Source: Oceanobacillus caeni
GTDB lineage: Bacteria > Bacillota > Bacilli > Bacillales > Amphibacillaceae
Assembly (NCBI RefSeq): GCF_019037185.1
Contig: NZ_JAHHXM010000003.1
Span: 124,001 to 188,000 of the forward strand
Length of the DNA: 64,000 nt
Direction: 5' to 3'
Shown here: piece after piece, positions 37,972-47,067 of the stretch
Numbering within the stretch: position 1 is the stretch's first letter
Layout of the letters: every line of letters starts with the position of its first letter
Notes under the pieces: model-generated
The model's input: only the letters and a program-made list of their open reading frames with translations
The model's database searches: none
What the model was told of the DNA's origin: nothing
Made by a program: the position numbers and the translations under genes

Positions 37972-38610
37972 TTAATTCGTTTTCGGCATTACTGAAACCT
38001 TATGTGTTGGCACATCAAGTACTCTTGAAACTGCTTCAACAATCCATTTTTTTACAGTCGCATGATCAGCCCCCTTTGCTACTACAAATACACCACTTAC
38101 TTCTGGTTTTTCTGTCTTAACTAGTAAAGGAACTTCTCTATCTCCCTGACGAACGAATACAATCTGGGTTTCTTCTGTCTGATCTTCAACTTTCCTTAAT
38201 CCACCATTTTTATCTGTCTCATCCGTAGTTTGTTGCCCTTTGATTATATTTTTTTCAAAAACTTGGACATTTGAAGAGGCTAGATTAACCATAACTTCTG
38301 CATCAGAAACACCTTTTATTTTATTTAGCATTTCTTCTAAATCCTCTTTAAAGCTTTTTTCTAATTCTTGAACATCAGAAGTTCGATCATTACCTTCCGA
38401 ATTGGATACCTCTACATTTTTTTGCTGAGGCTGTTGTCCTATCGATTTATCCATTTCTGTTTCTTCACTTGATGTTGTCAAAATATTATTTAAAAATATA
38501 AGAAGTATACCAATCAAACCTAGAATAATAATATATCCTAATTTATTTGATACTTTTTTACTTCCATCTCCACTCTTTGGCTGGAAAAATTTCTCGAAGA
38601 ATTTTTTCAA
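37972..38610 (-). CDS. spoIIIAG: Stage III sporulation protein AG
   Basis: A 212-residue single-pass membrane protein (helix near residues 25-43) with an intermembrane domain. In B. subtilis its domain forms a 30-fold ring in the mother cell/forespore channel. The segment IKGVSDAEVMVNLASSNVQVFEKN and the C-terminal VSRVLDVPTHKVSVMPK are family features. The start is TTG (38610) behind GGAGG, overlapping the end of spoIIIAF by four bases. Confidence 0.92.
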   Translation of the reverse strand: MKKFFEKFFQPKSGDGSKKVSNKLGYIIILGLIGILLIFLNNILTTSSEETEMDKSIGQQPQQKNVEVSNSEGNDRTSDVQELEKSFKEDLEEMLNKIKGVSDAEVMVNLASSNVQVFEKNIIKGQQTTDETDKNGGLRKVEDQTEETQIVFVRQGDREVPLLVKTEKPEVSGVFVVAKGADHATVKKWIVEAVSRVLDVPTHKVSVMPKTN

Positions 38611-39230
38611 GATGCGCCTCCCTCCCAGTAGATTGTTATCTCTTTGTCAGTAAGTTCCCAAACCTTTTTTAATAATTGTTTAATTTCCTCATCATGCCTG
38701 TCCATGTCTTTTTTCTCTACTACATGATCTGTATTAATTACAACATTTTCAACTGTGTTCTGTTCTCCCTCCTCTTCCACTAAATCTTTTACATAAACAA
38801 TGACTTCTTCAAGATCCTCGTAAGAATAACTATCATTAGAATTAAATTTAAATTCAATGTTCGTTATTTCCTGTTGATACTTTTCTTTCATAGGATCCTC
38901 AGCAATTTCTATTAGTTGGACAGCCATTTGTTCTAAAATATATGCATCTTGTGTGGATTGTATCTCTTTTTTTTGAAATTCTATTAAATTTTTTACAGAT
39001 TCACTATCTTCACCAACATCATTAACTTGTTGAAATGACTTATTTAATGCGGTTTCCATGTCGATATTCAAAACATAAAATATTGGTTTTAATAAAATTA
39101 AAATAAGAATTAAACCGACTACTAATTTGATATACTTATTCATCGATGAGGTTGGGATTAATAAATCAATAATGGTAGCAAGAACTATAAATAATATAAT
39201 TTGCGTAACCCAGTTTATTACTATATCCAT
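38607..39230 (-). CDS. spoIIIAF: Stage III sporulation protein AF
   Basis: A 207-residue protein with two N-terminal membrane helices (residues about 5-24 and 33-52) and a soluble C-terminal domain that ends in the family signature WELTDKEITIYWEGG. It is part of the SpoIIIA channel assembly between mother cell and forespore. It overlaps spoIIIAG by four bases. Confidence 0.92.
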   Translation of the reverse strand: MDIVINWVTQIILFIVLATIIDLLIPTSSMNKYIKLVVGLILILILLKPIFYVLNIDMETALNKSFQQVNDVGEDSESVKNLIEFQKKEIQSTQDAYILEQMAVQLIEIAEDPMKEKYQQEITNIEFKFNSNDSYSYEDLEEVIVYVKDLVEEEGEQNTVENVVINTDHVVEKKDMDRHDEEIKQLLKKVWELTDKEITIYWEGGAS

Positions 39231-39241
39231 CTCTACTACCC

Positions 39242-40423
39242 CTATCGGATTAACATAGTAAGATTGCTAGCAACAACGATAATAACGATTGCTAAAAAAA
39301 ACATAATAGATATTGAAAGCAGACAAGCAAGGACAAATAGGATATAATTGCTAATCGTATTTAAAGTAGTTATGACTGGTCCATCCCCTATCGGTTGTAA
39401 AACTGCTGCAGCTATTTTATAAATAATTGCAATGGCAGCAACTTTTAAAGCAGGAAATAACACAATAAATAATACGATAATTAATCCAACGATCCCCACT
39501 GCATTTTTTAATAACAAAGAAGCACTTAAGATTGTGTCTGTTGCATCAGTAAATGTTCGACCAACTACTGGTATAAAATTACCAGTCACAAATTTTGCAG
39601 TCTTCATTGCAACACCATCTTGTATGGCACTCGCTGTTCCTTGTACGGATATAACTCCTAAAAAGATTGTTAAAAATATACCTAATACTCCCATACTGAC
39701 TGTCTTAAATAAATTTGCTAAATGACTTACTTTATAATTATCACTTATGTTATTTACAATGGTGAGGATTGCCGATAAAAATAGTAAAGGTAAAATGAAA
39801 GAAGACACTAATATACTGCTAACATTGATGAGAAAAATAATAATAGGGTGAAAGAAAGATACTGAGATGATATTTCCAAATGTGGCCATTAATCCCAATA
39901 TGAGAGGTAATAGCCCAATCATAAAACTACTCATCATACCTATCGCATCTTCCACGTAAGAAACAGCTACATAGAAGCTATTTAATGCTAAAAAGATTAG
40001 AACAATATATACTACAAAATATGCTATTTTACTTACAGCTGAACTTTCGAAGGCTGTGTGCATGGTCTGCAATAATATAGAAAATAAAGTAAGCAATAGC
40101 AACGTACCGAGTAGTTTACCGTTTAGAATAATTTCATAAAACAAATATTTGATTAATCCTAATAAAACTCCTTTAATCGAAAGCGAGTCTTGATTCTTGA
40201 TAAATTCATATACGGTTGTTTTTTCGAGTTCTGGCACATATGTACCGTATTCTTGAACTAATTGATCCCAGTAATTTTCAACACCCTCTAAAGAGATTTC
40301 ATTTAATAAAGCATTGCTAACATCCATTTGTTGCGTTTCTGCATGAACAGGTACTTGTCCAATGAAGAGAAAAATAATAGTGAATAGGCCAAATAGGGTT
40401 GCAATATAAATTTTAAATTTCAT
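39242..40423 (-). CDS. spoIIIAE: Stage III sporulation protein AE
   Basis: A 393-residue polytopic membrane protein with a cleavable signal-like N-terminus (residues 1-28, ending VHAE) and about seven further helices. The conserved GNFIPVVGRTFTDATDTILSAS splits into the typical central motif. It belongs to the SpoIIIA complex needed for sigma-G activity in the forespore. An R3 repeat separates it from spoIIIAD upstream. Confidence 0.94.
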   Translation of the reverse strand: MKFKIYIATLFGLFTIIFLFIGQVPVHAETQQMDVSNALLNEISLEGVENYWDQLVQEYGTYVPELEKTTVYEFIKNQDSLSIKGVLLGLIKYLFYEIILNGKLLGTLLLLTLFSILLQTMHTAFESSAVSKIAYFVVYIVLIFLALNSFYVAVSYVEDAIGMMSSFMIGLLPLILGLMATFGNIISVSFFHPIIIFLINVSSILVSSFILPLLFLSAILTIVNNISDNYKVSHLANLFKTVSMGVLGIFLTIFLGVISVQGTASAIQDGVAMKTAKFVTGNFIPVVGRTFTDATDTILSASLLLKNAVGIVGLIIVLFIVLFPALKVAAIAIIYKIAAAVLQPIGDGPVITTLNTISNYILFVLACLLSISIMFFLAIVIIVVASNLTMLIR

Positions 40424-40444
40424 TCACTATACATTCCCCCTTCT

Positions 40445-40531
40445 AAACTTGGCGTTCACTAAGCTTTAGCAAATACCTTAGTATTACTAATTCATATCTT
40501 TACGGTGAGGCGATTTCTTCAGAGCCCCAGG
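40445..40531 (-). repeat. Structured repeat R3, copy c, inside the spoIIIA operon
   Basis: It starts AAACTTGGCGTTCACTAAGC and ends CAGAGCCCCAGG on the plus strand. On the minus strand GGGGC and GCCTC close a first hairpin, a degenerate ATAAGTG/ACTAA core follows (ATTAGTAATACTAAGG), and the last hairpin is GGTATTTGCTA/TAGTGAACGCC. It fills the 123-base gap between spoIIIAD and spoIIIAE. The other spoIIIA genes overlap or lie within 17 bases of each other. Confidence 0.65.
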
Positions 40532-40546
40532 TCTTCAAAGCAGTTT

Positions 40547-40939
40547 CTACACAGAAGGTAAAAAGTTCAAAATGGCTTCTACAACTGCTGTAATGATTGG
40601 AACTGCAAGTAAAATGATAAAAACCTTCCCTGCCAATTCAATGTTTTTGGCAACGGCACTTAACCCCGCTTCTTTCGTTAGATTAGCTCCGAGTTCTGCA
40701 ATGTACGCTATACCGATAATTTTCAATATCGTTTCCATATACAAACCATCGATATTCGCATTTCTTCCGAGATTTTGGATTAATTCAAATATAATTAAAA
40801 TCTGTTGTATTATCGCAAAAAAGATGATAATTCCAGTTATCAAAATAATAAAAAATGCAAAAGAACTATTTGTATCTTTTAAGATGAGATATAAAATACT
40901 AGCAACAACCCCGAGAAGCACAATTTGTAATATATCCAT
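40547..40939 (-). CDS. spoIIIAD: Stage III sporulation protein AD
   Basis: A 130-residue membrane protein with four hydrophobic segments and the family motif IIGIAYIAELGANLTKEAGLS. It is a component of the SpoIIIA channel complex. GGAGC precedes the ATG; spoIIIAC lies 12 bases upstream. Confidence 0.93.
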   Translation of the reverse strand: MDILQIVLLGVVASILYLILKDTNSSFAFFIILITGIIIFFAIIQQILIIFELIQNLGRNANIDGLYMETILKIIGIAYIAELGANLTKEAGLSAVAKNIELAGKVFIILLAVPIITAVVEAILNFLPSV

Positions 40940-40951
40940 GATTACATGCTC

Positions 40952-41152
40952 CTAGAAAAGAAATACCGATTTTATTTGGTTAAATAAATCGGAAAGTCCA
41001 TTAATCACAATAACAAGAACAATGATAAATCCTATTAACGTTGCAAACTGTGCAATTTCTTCTTTCCCCATTTGTTTTAAAATTGTATGTATTAGTGCAA
41101 CAATGATTCCAATTCCTGCGATTTGAAATAAGATTTGTGCATCTGCAAACAT
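40952..41152 (-). CDS. spoIIIAC: Stage III sporulation protein AC
   Basis: A 66-residue protein with two membrane helices and the signature IHTILKQMGKEEIAQFATLIGF. Length matches B. subtilis SpoIIIAC (68 aa). AAGGAG precedes the ATG. Confidence 0.93.
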   Translation of the reverse strand: MFADAQILFQIAGIGIIVALIHTILKQMGKEEIAQFATLIGFIIVLVIVINGLSDLFNQIKSVFLF

Positions 41153-41169
41153 GGATTGACTCCTTTCCG

Positions 41170-41682
41170 TTAAATCAGCAATAATACAATAAATAAACCA
41201 GCTAAAAATCCTAAACTTTTGGCCATTTTACTGTATTTATATTGCTCCTCTCTAGCATCTTCAAGTTCTCGTTCTAAATGGGATAGTGTTAATTGAATAT
41301 GCTTTTGTTGTTGATAAAAATCATGCTGCCCTATAGTTCTTCCAAACTGGTATAAGATTTCTTTTTCATTAATAGCTAGGCTTGAATTATTGATAAGTGC
41401 ATCCACTTTCTCTTTCCAGATTATATAGAAATCTATATTTTTATCTTGTAAACTCAGACCTATTTCTTCAAAAAAGAATCTTGTAGGTTCTGGAATTTGT
41501 CTCGATATATTTAAAAAGGCCTCTTTGAGTGGTAATTGACTATAAACAATTTCTGCTTCTAAAATTTGTAATGCATTTTTTAGTTGTCTTATTTGTTTTG
41601 GCCGATTAGATAATCGGTTACTCCAATCAAATCCTAACCATGTCGTTGTACTGATCAATAAAAGGGCACCAATCCAATTCAT
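41170..41682 (-). CDS. spoIIIAB: Stage III sporulation protein AB
   Basis: A 170-residue protein with N- and C-terminal membrane helices and a helical soluble core resembling GspF-type secretion proteins. Family blocks are IRQLKNALQILEAEIVYSQL and YSKMAKSLGFLAGL. It overlaps spoIIIAA by four bases. Confidence 0.92.
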   Translation of the reverse strand: MNWIGALLLISTTTWLGFDWSNRLSNRPKQIRQLKNALQILEAEIVYSQLPLKEAFLNISRQIPEPTRFFFEEIGLSLQDKNIDFYIIWKEKVDALINNSSLAINEKEILYQFGRTIGQHDFYQQQKHIQLTLSHLERELEDAREEQYKYSKMAKSLGFLAGLFIVLLLI

Positions 41683-42605
41683 GTAATAACAAACCTCGTT
41701 TTCTGTAAAATTTCCTTTTCATTTTGGTCATAAACCTTTTTCAAAACAGATGGTTGTCCCGTTTTTTCTAAAAAGAGAAATCTTTCGAAAACCTTATGTT
41801 GAAATAGAATGTCTAGAGAAGGTCGTTTTTTTAATTCAATTAAACTTTGACCATGTATTGTACAAATAACTGTTACCCCTGTATTAATTGCTTCTATTAA
41901 CGCGTTTATATCATCTGCACTACCAATTTCATCTACCACTAATACATCAGGTGACATCGAACGAATCATCATCATCATACCTTCCGCTTTCGGACATGCA
42001 TCCATTACATCTGTTCTAGTCCCAAGATCAAGTTGTGGAATACCATTGATTGAAGCAGCAATTTCTGATCTTTCATCGATGACACCAACTTTTTGTGCTG
42101 GAACTTTTCCCCACCCTGATGAAATTAACCTAGTAGTATCACGAATAAGTGTTGTTTTACCGGTTTGCGGTGCACCTACAAGTAATGTGTTTAAATATTT
42201 TTCTTTAAAAATGTAAGGAATAATTGCATTAGCAACCCCAATTTTTTGCTTTGCTATTCGAATATTAAAAAAGGTGATGTATTGTAGCGCTTTTACAGCA
42301 CCACCAATCGTATTGACTCTTCCGGCAATTCCTACGCGATGCCCTCCTTCAATAGTGATATATCCTTCACGTAATTCATCGGTCATACGATATAATGAAA
42401 ATTCACTAAGCTGGTTTACTATATACACTCCATCGTGCTTACTTGGTTTCACATGAGTAATCCATTCTATTTGCCTATCAAAAATAAATTCAATTGGTTG
42501 AAACAATCGTATTCGAATTTCTTGAAGAAAGTCCCAGCGATTCCCAATTTTCGTCTCAATAACTTGTCTCATTTCATTTGGAAATAATCGTAAAATTTCT
42601 TCCAT
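41679..42605 (-). CDS. spoIIIAA: Stage III sporulation protein AA (ATPase)
   Basis: A 308-residue secretion-type ATPase. Walker A is VGAPQTGKTTLIRD, and Walker B is SPDVLVVDEIGS. It is thought to power the SpoIIIA-SpoIIQ feeding tube. It is the first gene of the operon, behind a sigma-E promoter. Compared with B. subtilis, yqhV is absent between this gene and efp. Confidence 0.94.
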   Translation of the reverse strand: MEEILRLFPNEMRQVIETKIGNRWDFLQEIRIRLFQPIEFIFDRQIEWITHVKPSKHDGVYIVNQLSEFSLYRMTDELREGYITIEGGHRVGIAGRVNTIGGAVKALQYITFFNIRIAKQKIGVANAIIPYIFKEKYLNTLLVGAPQTGKTTLIRDTTRLISSGWGKVPAQKVGVIDERSEIAASINGIPQLDLGTRTDVMDACPKAEGMMMMIRSMSPDVLVVDEIGSADDINALIEAINTGVTVICTIHGQSLIELKKRPSLDILFQHKVFERFLFLEKTGQPSVLKKVYDQNEKEILQKTRFVIT

Positions 42606-42639
42606 TTTGGACCCTCTCTTTTTTGTAGGTATATAATAA

Positions 42640-42667
42640 AATGTATGTTTACAACATTGAATTATGA
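42640..42667 (-). promoter_or_regulatory. Sigma-E promoter of the spoIIIA operon
   Basis: TCATAAT (42667-42661) fits the -35 consensus kmATATT with one mismatch. After 13 bases CATACATT (42647-42640) is a perfect -10. It lies 35 bases upstream of the spoIIIAA start codon. Confidence 0.8.
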
Positions 42668-42681
42668 CTAATTTTCTCTAT

Positions 42682-42770
42682 TAGCAAAAGCGCAAGCGCC
42701 CGTTTAGCGACGTACGAAGGTGAAGGAAGTCTCGCTACGGCTTTAGCGCTGGAGCTAGACGTGGCCTTCC
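42682..42770. repeat. Bacillaceae GCGCAAGCGCC-type intergenic repeat
   Basis: The segment contains AAAGCGCAAGCGCCCGTTTAG, then TTAGCGCTGGAGCTAGACGTG. Repeats with GCGCAAGCGCC followed by GCGCTGGAGCTAGAC are very common in Bacillaceae genomes. It is markedly GC-rich for this window and lies upstream of the spoIIIAA promoter. Confidence 0.7.
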
Positions 42771-42820
42771 CTATGATAAGATTTAATAAGCTAAATTTTT
42801 ATATTTTCATTAATCTATTA

Positions 42821-42853
42821 AAAAAAGCCTTAGCATCTGCTAAGACTTTTTTC
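42821..42853 (-). terminator. Terminator downstream of efp
   Basis: CTTAGCA and TGCTAAG form a tight hairpin; on the minus strand GTCTTAGCAGATGCTAAGGC is followed by TTTTTTT. Confidence 0.8.
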
Positions 42854-42871
42854 GATAGGTAGTATACAGAA

Positions 42872-42919
42872 GACTAACCATCAGTGGGGATTTTCCTTCT
42901 ATCCCACTGATGGTTAGTC
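42872..42919 (-). repeat. R1-derived terminal hairpin (solo)
   Basis: GACTAACCATCAGTGGGGA pairs with TCCCACTGATGGTTAGTC as a nearly perfect 18-bp stem. The right arm and the following GCACTT equal the core/hairpin junction of R1. Only this end of R1 is present. It is downstream of efp and could act in termination or mRNA 3'-end protection. Confidence 0.7.
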
Positions 42920-42935
42920 GCACTTAAAAACTTTA

Positions 42936-43499
42936 TTAATGGTTTGCTCTAGAAACATATTTTCCGTCAGAAGTATTTATAACTAGGATATCTCCTTTAT
43001 TTACAAAGAATGGTACTTGAACCACTAGACCTGTTTCTACTGTTGCAGGTTTGGAACCACCACTAGCTGTATCACCTTTAATACCTGGTTCTGTTTCGAT
43101 TACTTCTAACTCTACGTTATTAGGTAAGTCAACACCAAGGATTTCACCTTCATAACTGATGACGTTCACTTCCATGTTTTCTTTTATAAATTTTAATTGA
43201 GATTCTATTTGTTCTGAAGGAATCTCTATTTGCTCATAAGTATTCGTATTCATAAAAGCATGGGTATTTCCACTTGCATAAAGATATTGCATTTTATTGT
43301 TATCAATATGTGCTGTATCTACCTTTTCCCCACCGCGGAATGTTTTTTCCTGGATGTTTCCATTTCTTAAGTTACGTAATTTTGAACGTACAAAAGCTGC
43401 ACCTTTACCCGGTTTAACATGTTGGAATTCGATAACTTGTAATATATCTCCATCTACTTTAATTGTTAGGCCTGTTTTAAATTCGTTTACTGAAATCAT
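42936..43499 (-). CDS. efp: Elongation factor P
   Basis: A 187-residue translation factor that rescues ribosomes stalled at polyproline. Domain I ends the modification loop KPGKGAAF with Lys32 at the tip, the residue that carries 5-aminopentanol in B. subtilis. The signature near the C-terminus is present ([21 protein letters not shown] region). GGAGG precedes the ATG. It lies 23 bases after pepQ. Confidence 0.96.
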   Translation of the reverse strand: MISVNEFKTGLTIKVDGDILQVIEFQHVKPGKGAAFVRSKLRNLRNGNIQEKTFRGGEKVDTAHIDNNKMQYLYASGNTHAFMNTNTYEQIEIPSEQIESQLKFIKENMEVNVISYEGEILGVDLPNNVELEVIETEPGIKGDTASGGSKPATVETGLVVQVPFFVNKGDILVINTSDGKYVSRANH

Positions 43500-43522
43500 T
43501 ATGTTTTCCTCCGTTTCAAATA

Positions 43523-44584
43523 CTAAAGTTGTATTAATTCCTTAGGTGCAAACGTCAAACGTTCATTGCCGTTTTCGGTAATGATGATATCATCTTCAAT
43601 TCGACACCCACCGATATTAGCGAGATAAATACCTGGCTCTATCGTTACTACCATTCCAGGCTCAAGAACTTTGTCAGACCGTTTGGATAAGGTTGGTCCT
43701 TCATGGACTTCAAGGCCAATACCGTGCCCTGTCGAATGACCGAAATATTTTCCATATCCTTTTTCTTCGATATAATTTCTAGTTAAGTCGTCTGCTTCTT
43801 TTCCAGTCATACCCGGTTTTGTTCCTTTTACACCTTCTAAGTTTGCTTCTAAAACTGTATGATAGATATCATTCAATTGGTCAGAGATTTCACCAACAGC
43901 TACTGTTCTTGTAATGTCTGAGCAGTAACCCTCATAGATGGCGCCATAATCTAATGTTACCAATTCTCCAGATTGGATTTCCTTATTTGAAGCTACACCA
44001 TGCGGAAGGGCAGAACGATAACCAGAAGCTACAATGGTGTCGAAACTCGAAGCCGTAGCACCTTGTTTTCTCATGAAAAATTCAAGTTCATTCGATACAT
44101 CTATTTCTTTCACACCAGGCTTAATGTAAGCCTGTATGTGTTCAAAAGCATCATCGGCAATTTTAGCTGCTTTCTTTAATATTTCTAGTTCTTCTGGTGT
44201 TTTAATTAGACGAATTTCCTCAATGATTCCACTTACCGGTACGAGTTCCACTTCTAAGATCTTACTATATAATTCATATTCTCCAAAAGTTACATGATCT
44301 TTTTCGAATCCAAGCCTTCTTATATTCATTTCTTTTAATTGAGTTTTTAACTCTTGTTCAATTTGTGTTTTATGCTCGATAATTTGAAACTCTTTTGCTT
44401 GTTCATTCGCTTGTTCTGTGTATCTAAAATCCGTAATAAAACGAGAATCACTTTCCGAAATAATTGCAACCCCAGCCGTACCCGTGAAGCCTGTTATATA
44501 TCGTCTGTTATAAGGACTGGTTACAAGTATTCCATCTAATTTATTTTGATTTAAAGCTTTTCTTAATTTGGATAACCTTTCCAT
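43523..44584 (-). CDS. yqhT: Xaa-Pro dipeptidase/aminopeptidase, M24 family
   Basis: A 353-residue M24 metallopeptidase. Metal ligands are seen in [19 protein letters not shown] (two Asp), [14 protein letters not shown] (His), VTIEPGIY (Glu) and RIEDDI (Glu). An N-terminal creatinase-like domain occupies residues 1-125. It removes residues before proline in small peptides. Coupling with efp, which helps make Pro-rich proteins, is a conserved order in Bacilli. GGGTGGGGG lies close to the ATG. Confidence 0.94.
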   Translation of the reverse strand: MERLSKLRKALNQNKLDGILVTSPYNRRYITGFTGTAGVAIISESDSRFITDFRYTEQANEQAKEFQIIEHKTQIEQELKTQLKEMNIRRLGFEKDHVTFGEYELYSKILEVELVPVSGIIEEIRLIKTPEELEILKKAAKIADDAFEHIQAYIKPGVKEIDVSNELEFFMRKQGATASSFDTIVASGYRSALPHGVASNKEIQSGELVTLDYGAIYEGYCSDITRTVAVGEISDQLNDIYHTVLEANLEGVKGTKPGMTGKEADDLTRNYIEEKGYGKYFGHSTGHGIGLEVHEGPTLSKRSDKVLEPGMVVTIEPGIYLANIGGCRIEDDIIITENGNERLTFAPKELIQL

Positions 44585-44713
44585 GCCCCCACCCTTTCCT
44601 AATGAAAATCATCGTTCATGAGATTACTGTTAAAATTTAACTATTTTTTAGTTTATCATAAAAATATTCATTTGAATAATGCTTTCCTTATAAAAACAAC
44701 TTTAAAAACTTTT

Positions 44714-45208
44714 CTACAATTGTTCTACTTGGGTATCGTGATAATCATAAGAAATAGAATATCCAATAAAAGTGCCATACAAGATAAATAAACATAAAGA
44801 TGTTACAATAGAATTAGTATTCAATTCAACTAGTTTTGGAATATTTGTATAGATGGGTTGTAATAAATAAAATACAATACCCCATAGGATAATTCCATAT
44901 ACAACACTGATCCACATCGTCTTCACTTTTTTTAATAAACCATAGTAAATTATTGCCGTGACAATGGATAAAAGTCCTATTATAATAATGGAAACAAGAT
45001 CACCTAACCAACTGTCAGTCCAATCCGTTTTCAACCAGGATCTTAAAACAAATGATTTAGGTGAAACTTCCACAAAATTAAAATAATATAAAAATATAGC
45101 AATCGTACTCCATAGAATACCCCCGATAAAACCGGTTAATAATGATCTACTCAATAGAGACATTGTATTCTCAGGTTTATTATGTTCTAATTGCTTATTC
45201 TCACTCAT
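44714..45208 (-). CDS. yqhR: YqhR-family membrane protein
   Basis: A 164-residue protein with four membrane helices (near residues 28-48, 75-96, 105-125 and 133-155). The TGFIGGILWSTIAIFLYYFNF block matches YqhR. Start choice: ATG at 45208 behind GAGGTG; the frame extends to 45256 without an RBS. Function is unknown. The neighbour yqhQ (DUF1385) of B. subtilis is missing here. Confidence 0.82.
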   Translation of the reverse strand: MSENKQLEHNKPENTMSLLSRSLLTGFIGGILWSTIAIFLYYFNFVEVSPKSFVLRSWLKTDWTDSWLGDLVSIIIIGLLSIVTAIIYYGLLKKVKTMWISVVYGIILWGIVFYLLQPIYTNIPKLVELNTNSIVTSLCLFILYGTFIGYSISYDYHDTQVEQL

Positions 45209-45507
45209 ATGAATCACCTCACAAGTATTATTACCAAATACATAAAAACCAATCATATAGACTGGTATAAATAACTAGTTATGTTCTTAAGTATTTAGTA
45301 AAATGAAATTAAACAAAGTCAAGTTTCTGCATATAATATAAGAAATTAATTATTATTGTAACAACTTGATATTTTATAATGAATATTTTTAAAAAAACAG
45401 GGGAAAATTAGTAATAAAGGATGATTTGATCAAAGTTTACATATCCTAGAATTATATCAACTGTTTTCTTTCGAATGGTTCTACACTCGCTTTCCAAAAT
45501 ATATTAG

Positions 45508-45593
45508 AAAACTTGGGGTCGCCTTTAGGTGATTGCCTTAGTTGCACTTATATAAATCTTCACGGTGGGCCGAGTAATCGGAGCCCCAGACAG
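45508..45593 (-). repeat. Structured repeat R3, copy d
   Basis: It starts AAACTTGGGGTCGCCTTTAGG on the plus strand and ends GGAGCCCCAGAC. On the minus strand the order is GGGGCTCCGA/TCGGCCC hairpin, CACCGTGAAGAT, ATATAAGTGCAACTAA, then hairpin GGCAATCACCT/AGGCGACCCC. The final stem sequence differs from copies b and c but pairing is kept. It lies between yqhR and yqhP; the rest of this 440-base gap shows nothing recognisable. Confidence 0.65.
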
Positions 45594-45652
45594 GAAAGAT
45601 TTTTATACTTTCCTACCTGCTAATAGGTTCGAATAAAAAAGGAGGAGATTCT

Positions 45653-46039
45653 GTGGTTCGGAATAAATGGTCAATACTGTTTTATGTAATTATTGGGTTA
45701 GGGGTTATTGGCATAGTTTCTCAACTTTTCACACAGCCAGGTAAGTTTGTAATGAGTATTTTAACAACTATTTTCTTTGGTTTAGTTATATTTGCATTGA
45801 TTTATTTCGTTTTTCTTAGAAAGAAGGCTCCTTCTAATGAAATGAAGAAATATAAAAAAGCTGTTCGCCAATCAAAAGCAAAATACAAAAGTGACAACGT
45901 AAGAGCAACTCATGCCGCGAAATTAACTTCCAAAAAGCAACCAAATCCTATTAAGAAAAACCGAAGCAGACGTTCAGCGGGACATCTAAAAGTTATTGAT
46001 GGAAACAAAACAAAAAGAAAAGACCGTGCTTCCTTTTAG
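45653..46039 (+). CDS. yqhP: SA1362/YqhP-family membrane protein
   Basis: A 128-residue protein with two membrane helices (residues about 7-25 and 35-54) and a very basic cytosolic tail rich in Lys and Arg (YKKAVRQSKAKYKSD, then NPIKKNRSRRSAGHLKV). The start is GTG with AGGAGG eight bases upstream. Layout and position beside yqhO match YqhP/SA1362. The function is unknown. Confidence 0.78.
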   Translation: MVRNKWSILFYVIIGLGVIGIVSQLFTQPGKFVMSILTTIFFGLVIFALIYFVFLRKKAPSNEMKKYKKAVRQSKAKYKSDNVRATHAAKLTSKKQPNPIKKNRSRRSAGHLKVIDGNKTKRKDRASF

Positions 46040-46053
46040 AAGTTCGGTCTTTT
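46017..46053. terminator. Terminator between yqhP and yqhO
   Basis: AAAGACCG and CGGTCTTT form an 8-9 bp stem; the plus strand continues TTTTG and the minus strand has Ts from the A-rich left side. The left arm overlaps the last codons of yqhP. Confidence 0.75.
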
Positions 46054-46055
46054 GT

Positions 46056-46949
46056 CTATTTAGGCCAATGTTTTAAAAATTCATCGGTATAGGTTTTACC
46101 GATATCGAATAATTCTTGTTTTACTTTTATATCAATATGAAAATTCACTGTATCTACACCCTCTACTGGTATAAAAATAATATTATTTTTCTCTGATTTT
46201 GAAATATATCTTGCATCATGCGCCTGTTTCATCGTAGCGAATAGAGCTGTAAACATATCAAAAGCATTACTAATTTGCCTTGGAGTATTTTCCTTTTCAA
46301 CGGAACCTGTAAACTTAATTCCTAGTACTGGTCTCGTGTCCCTTTGTTCACCGTCATTAAATAACCACATTGGAAAATTACTTAATAAGCCTCCATCCAC
46401 AATAATACTTTTCTTATCTGTTTTTCCTGGCATTTTCTTCGGCATAAAAAAATAAGGAAACCCAGCGCTCATCCTTACTGCTGTTGAAACCGGAAAATGC
46501 TTAGGATGTATTCCGTAAATACGTTCTAAATCATCTGGTATAATAACTAGTTTTCCTAGGGACAAGTCACTTACGACAACTTTTAAATATCCTTCCTTAA
46601 TATCATTAAACGTATAGATATTTTTTTGGGCTAATGTTTGGTATAACCAATCTTCTAATTTTTTTCCTTTATTAAGACCTAATTGGAAATATAAAAACAA
46701 CCATTTACTCATTGGGATATATTTGGTTAGAGCGGGGGGATCTAAAAATTTTTTTAAATCAAGCTCTTGGGTTAATTGAATGATTTCATCTATTTTGTAA
46801 TCTGAGGCGATAAGGGATGCCACAATTGCTCCTGCAGATGTTCCAGCAACACGTTCTAAATCAAATTCACTTTCCTCTAAGCTTTTTAATACGCCAGCAA
46901 ATGCAAAAGCTTTAACTCCACCACCAGAAAAAACAGCATCAATTTTCAT
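46056..46949 (-). CDS. yqhO: Patatin-like phospholipase family protein YqhO
   Basis: A 297-residue patatin-fold lipid acyl hydrolase. The oxyanion loop is FSGGGVKAFAFAG, the nucleophile elbow is VAGTSAGAI (GxSxG), and the catalytic Asp lies in VDGGLLSNFP. No signal peptide. The lipid substrate is not deducible. AAGGAG lies before the ATG. Confidence 0.92.
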   Translation of the reverse strand: MKIDAVFSGGGVKAFAFAGVLKSLEESEFDLERVAGTSAGAIVASLIASDYKIDEIIQLTQELDLKKFLDPPALTKYIPMSKWLFLYFQLGLNKGKKLEDWLYQTLAQKNIYTFNDIKEGYLKVVVSDLSLGKLVIIPDDLERIYGIHPKHFPVSTAVRMSAGFPYFFMPKKMPGKTDKKSIIVDGGLLSNFPMWLFNDGEQRDTRPVLGIKFTGSVEKENTPRQISNAFDMFTALFATMKQAHDARYISKSEKNNIIFIPVEGVDTVNFHIDIKVKQELFDIGKTYTDEFLKHWPK

Positions 46950-47067
46950 CCGTTCGCTCCTTATGCTTGTTTTCTAATACATAGAAAGGACGCATAAAAC
47001 TTTATGCTACTTTTATTCTTAATCAAGAGCAAAAACTTTTAGAACCATATCTACAATTTTCTTTATT

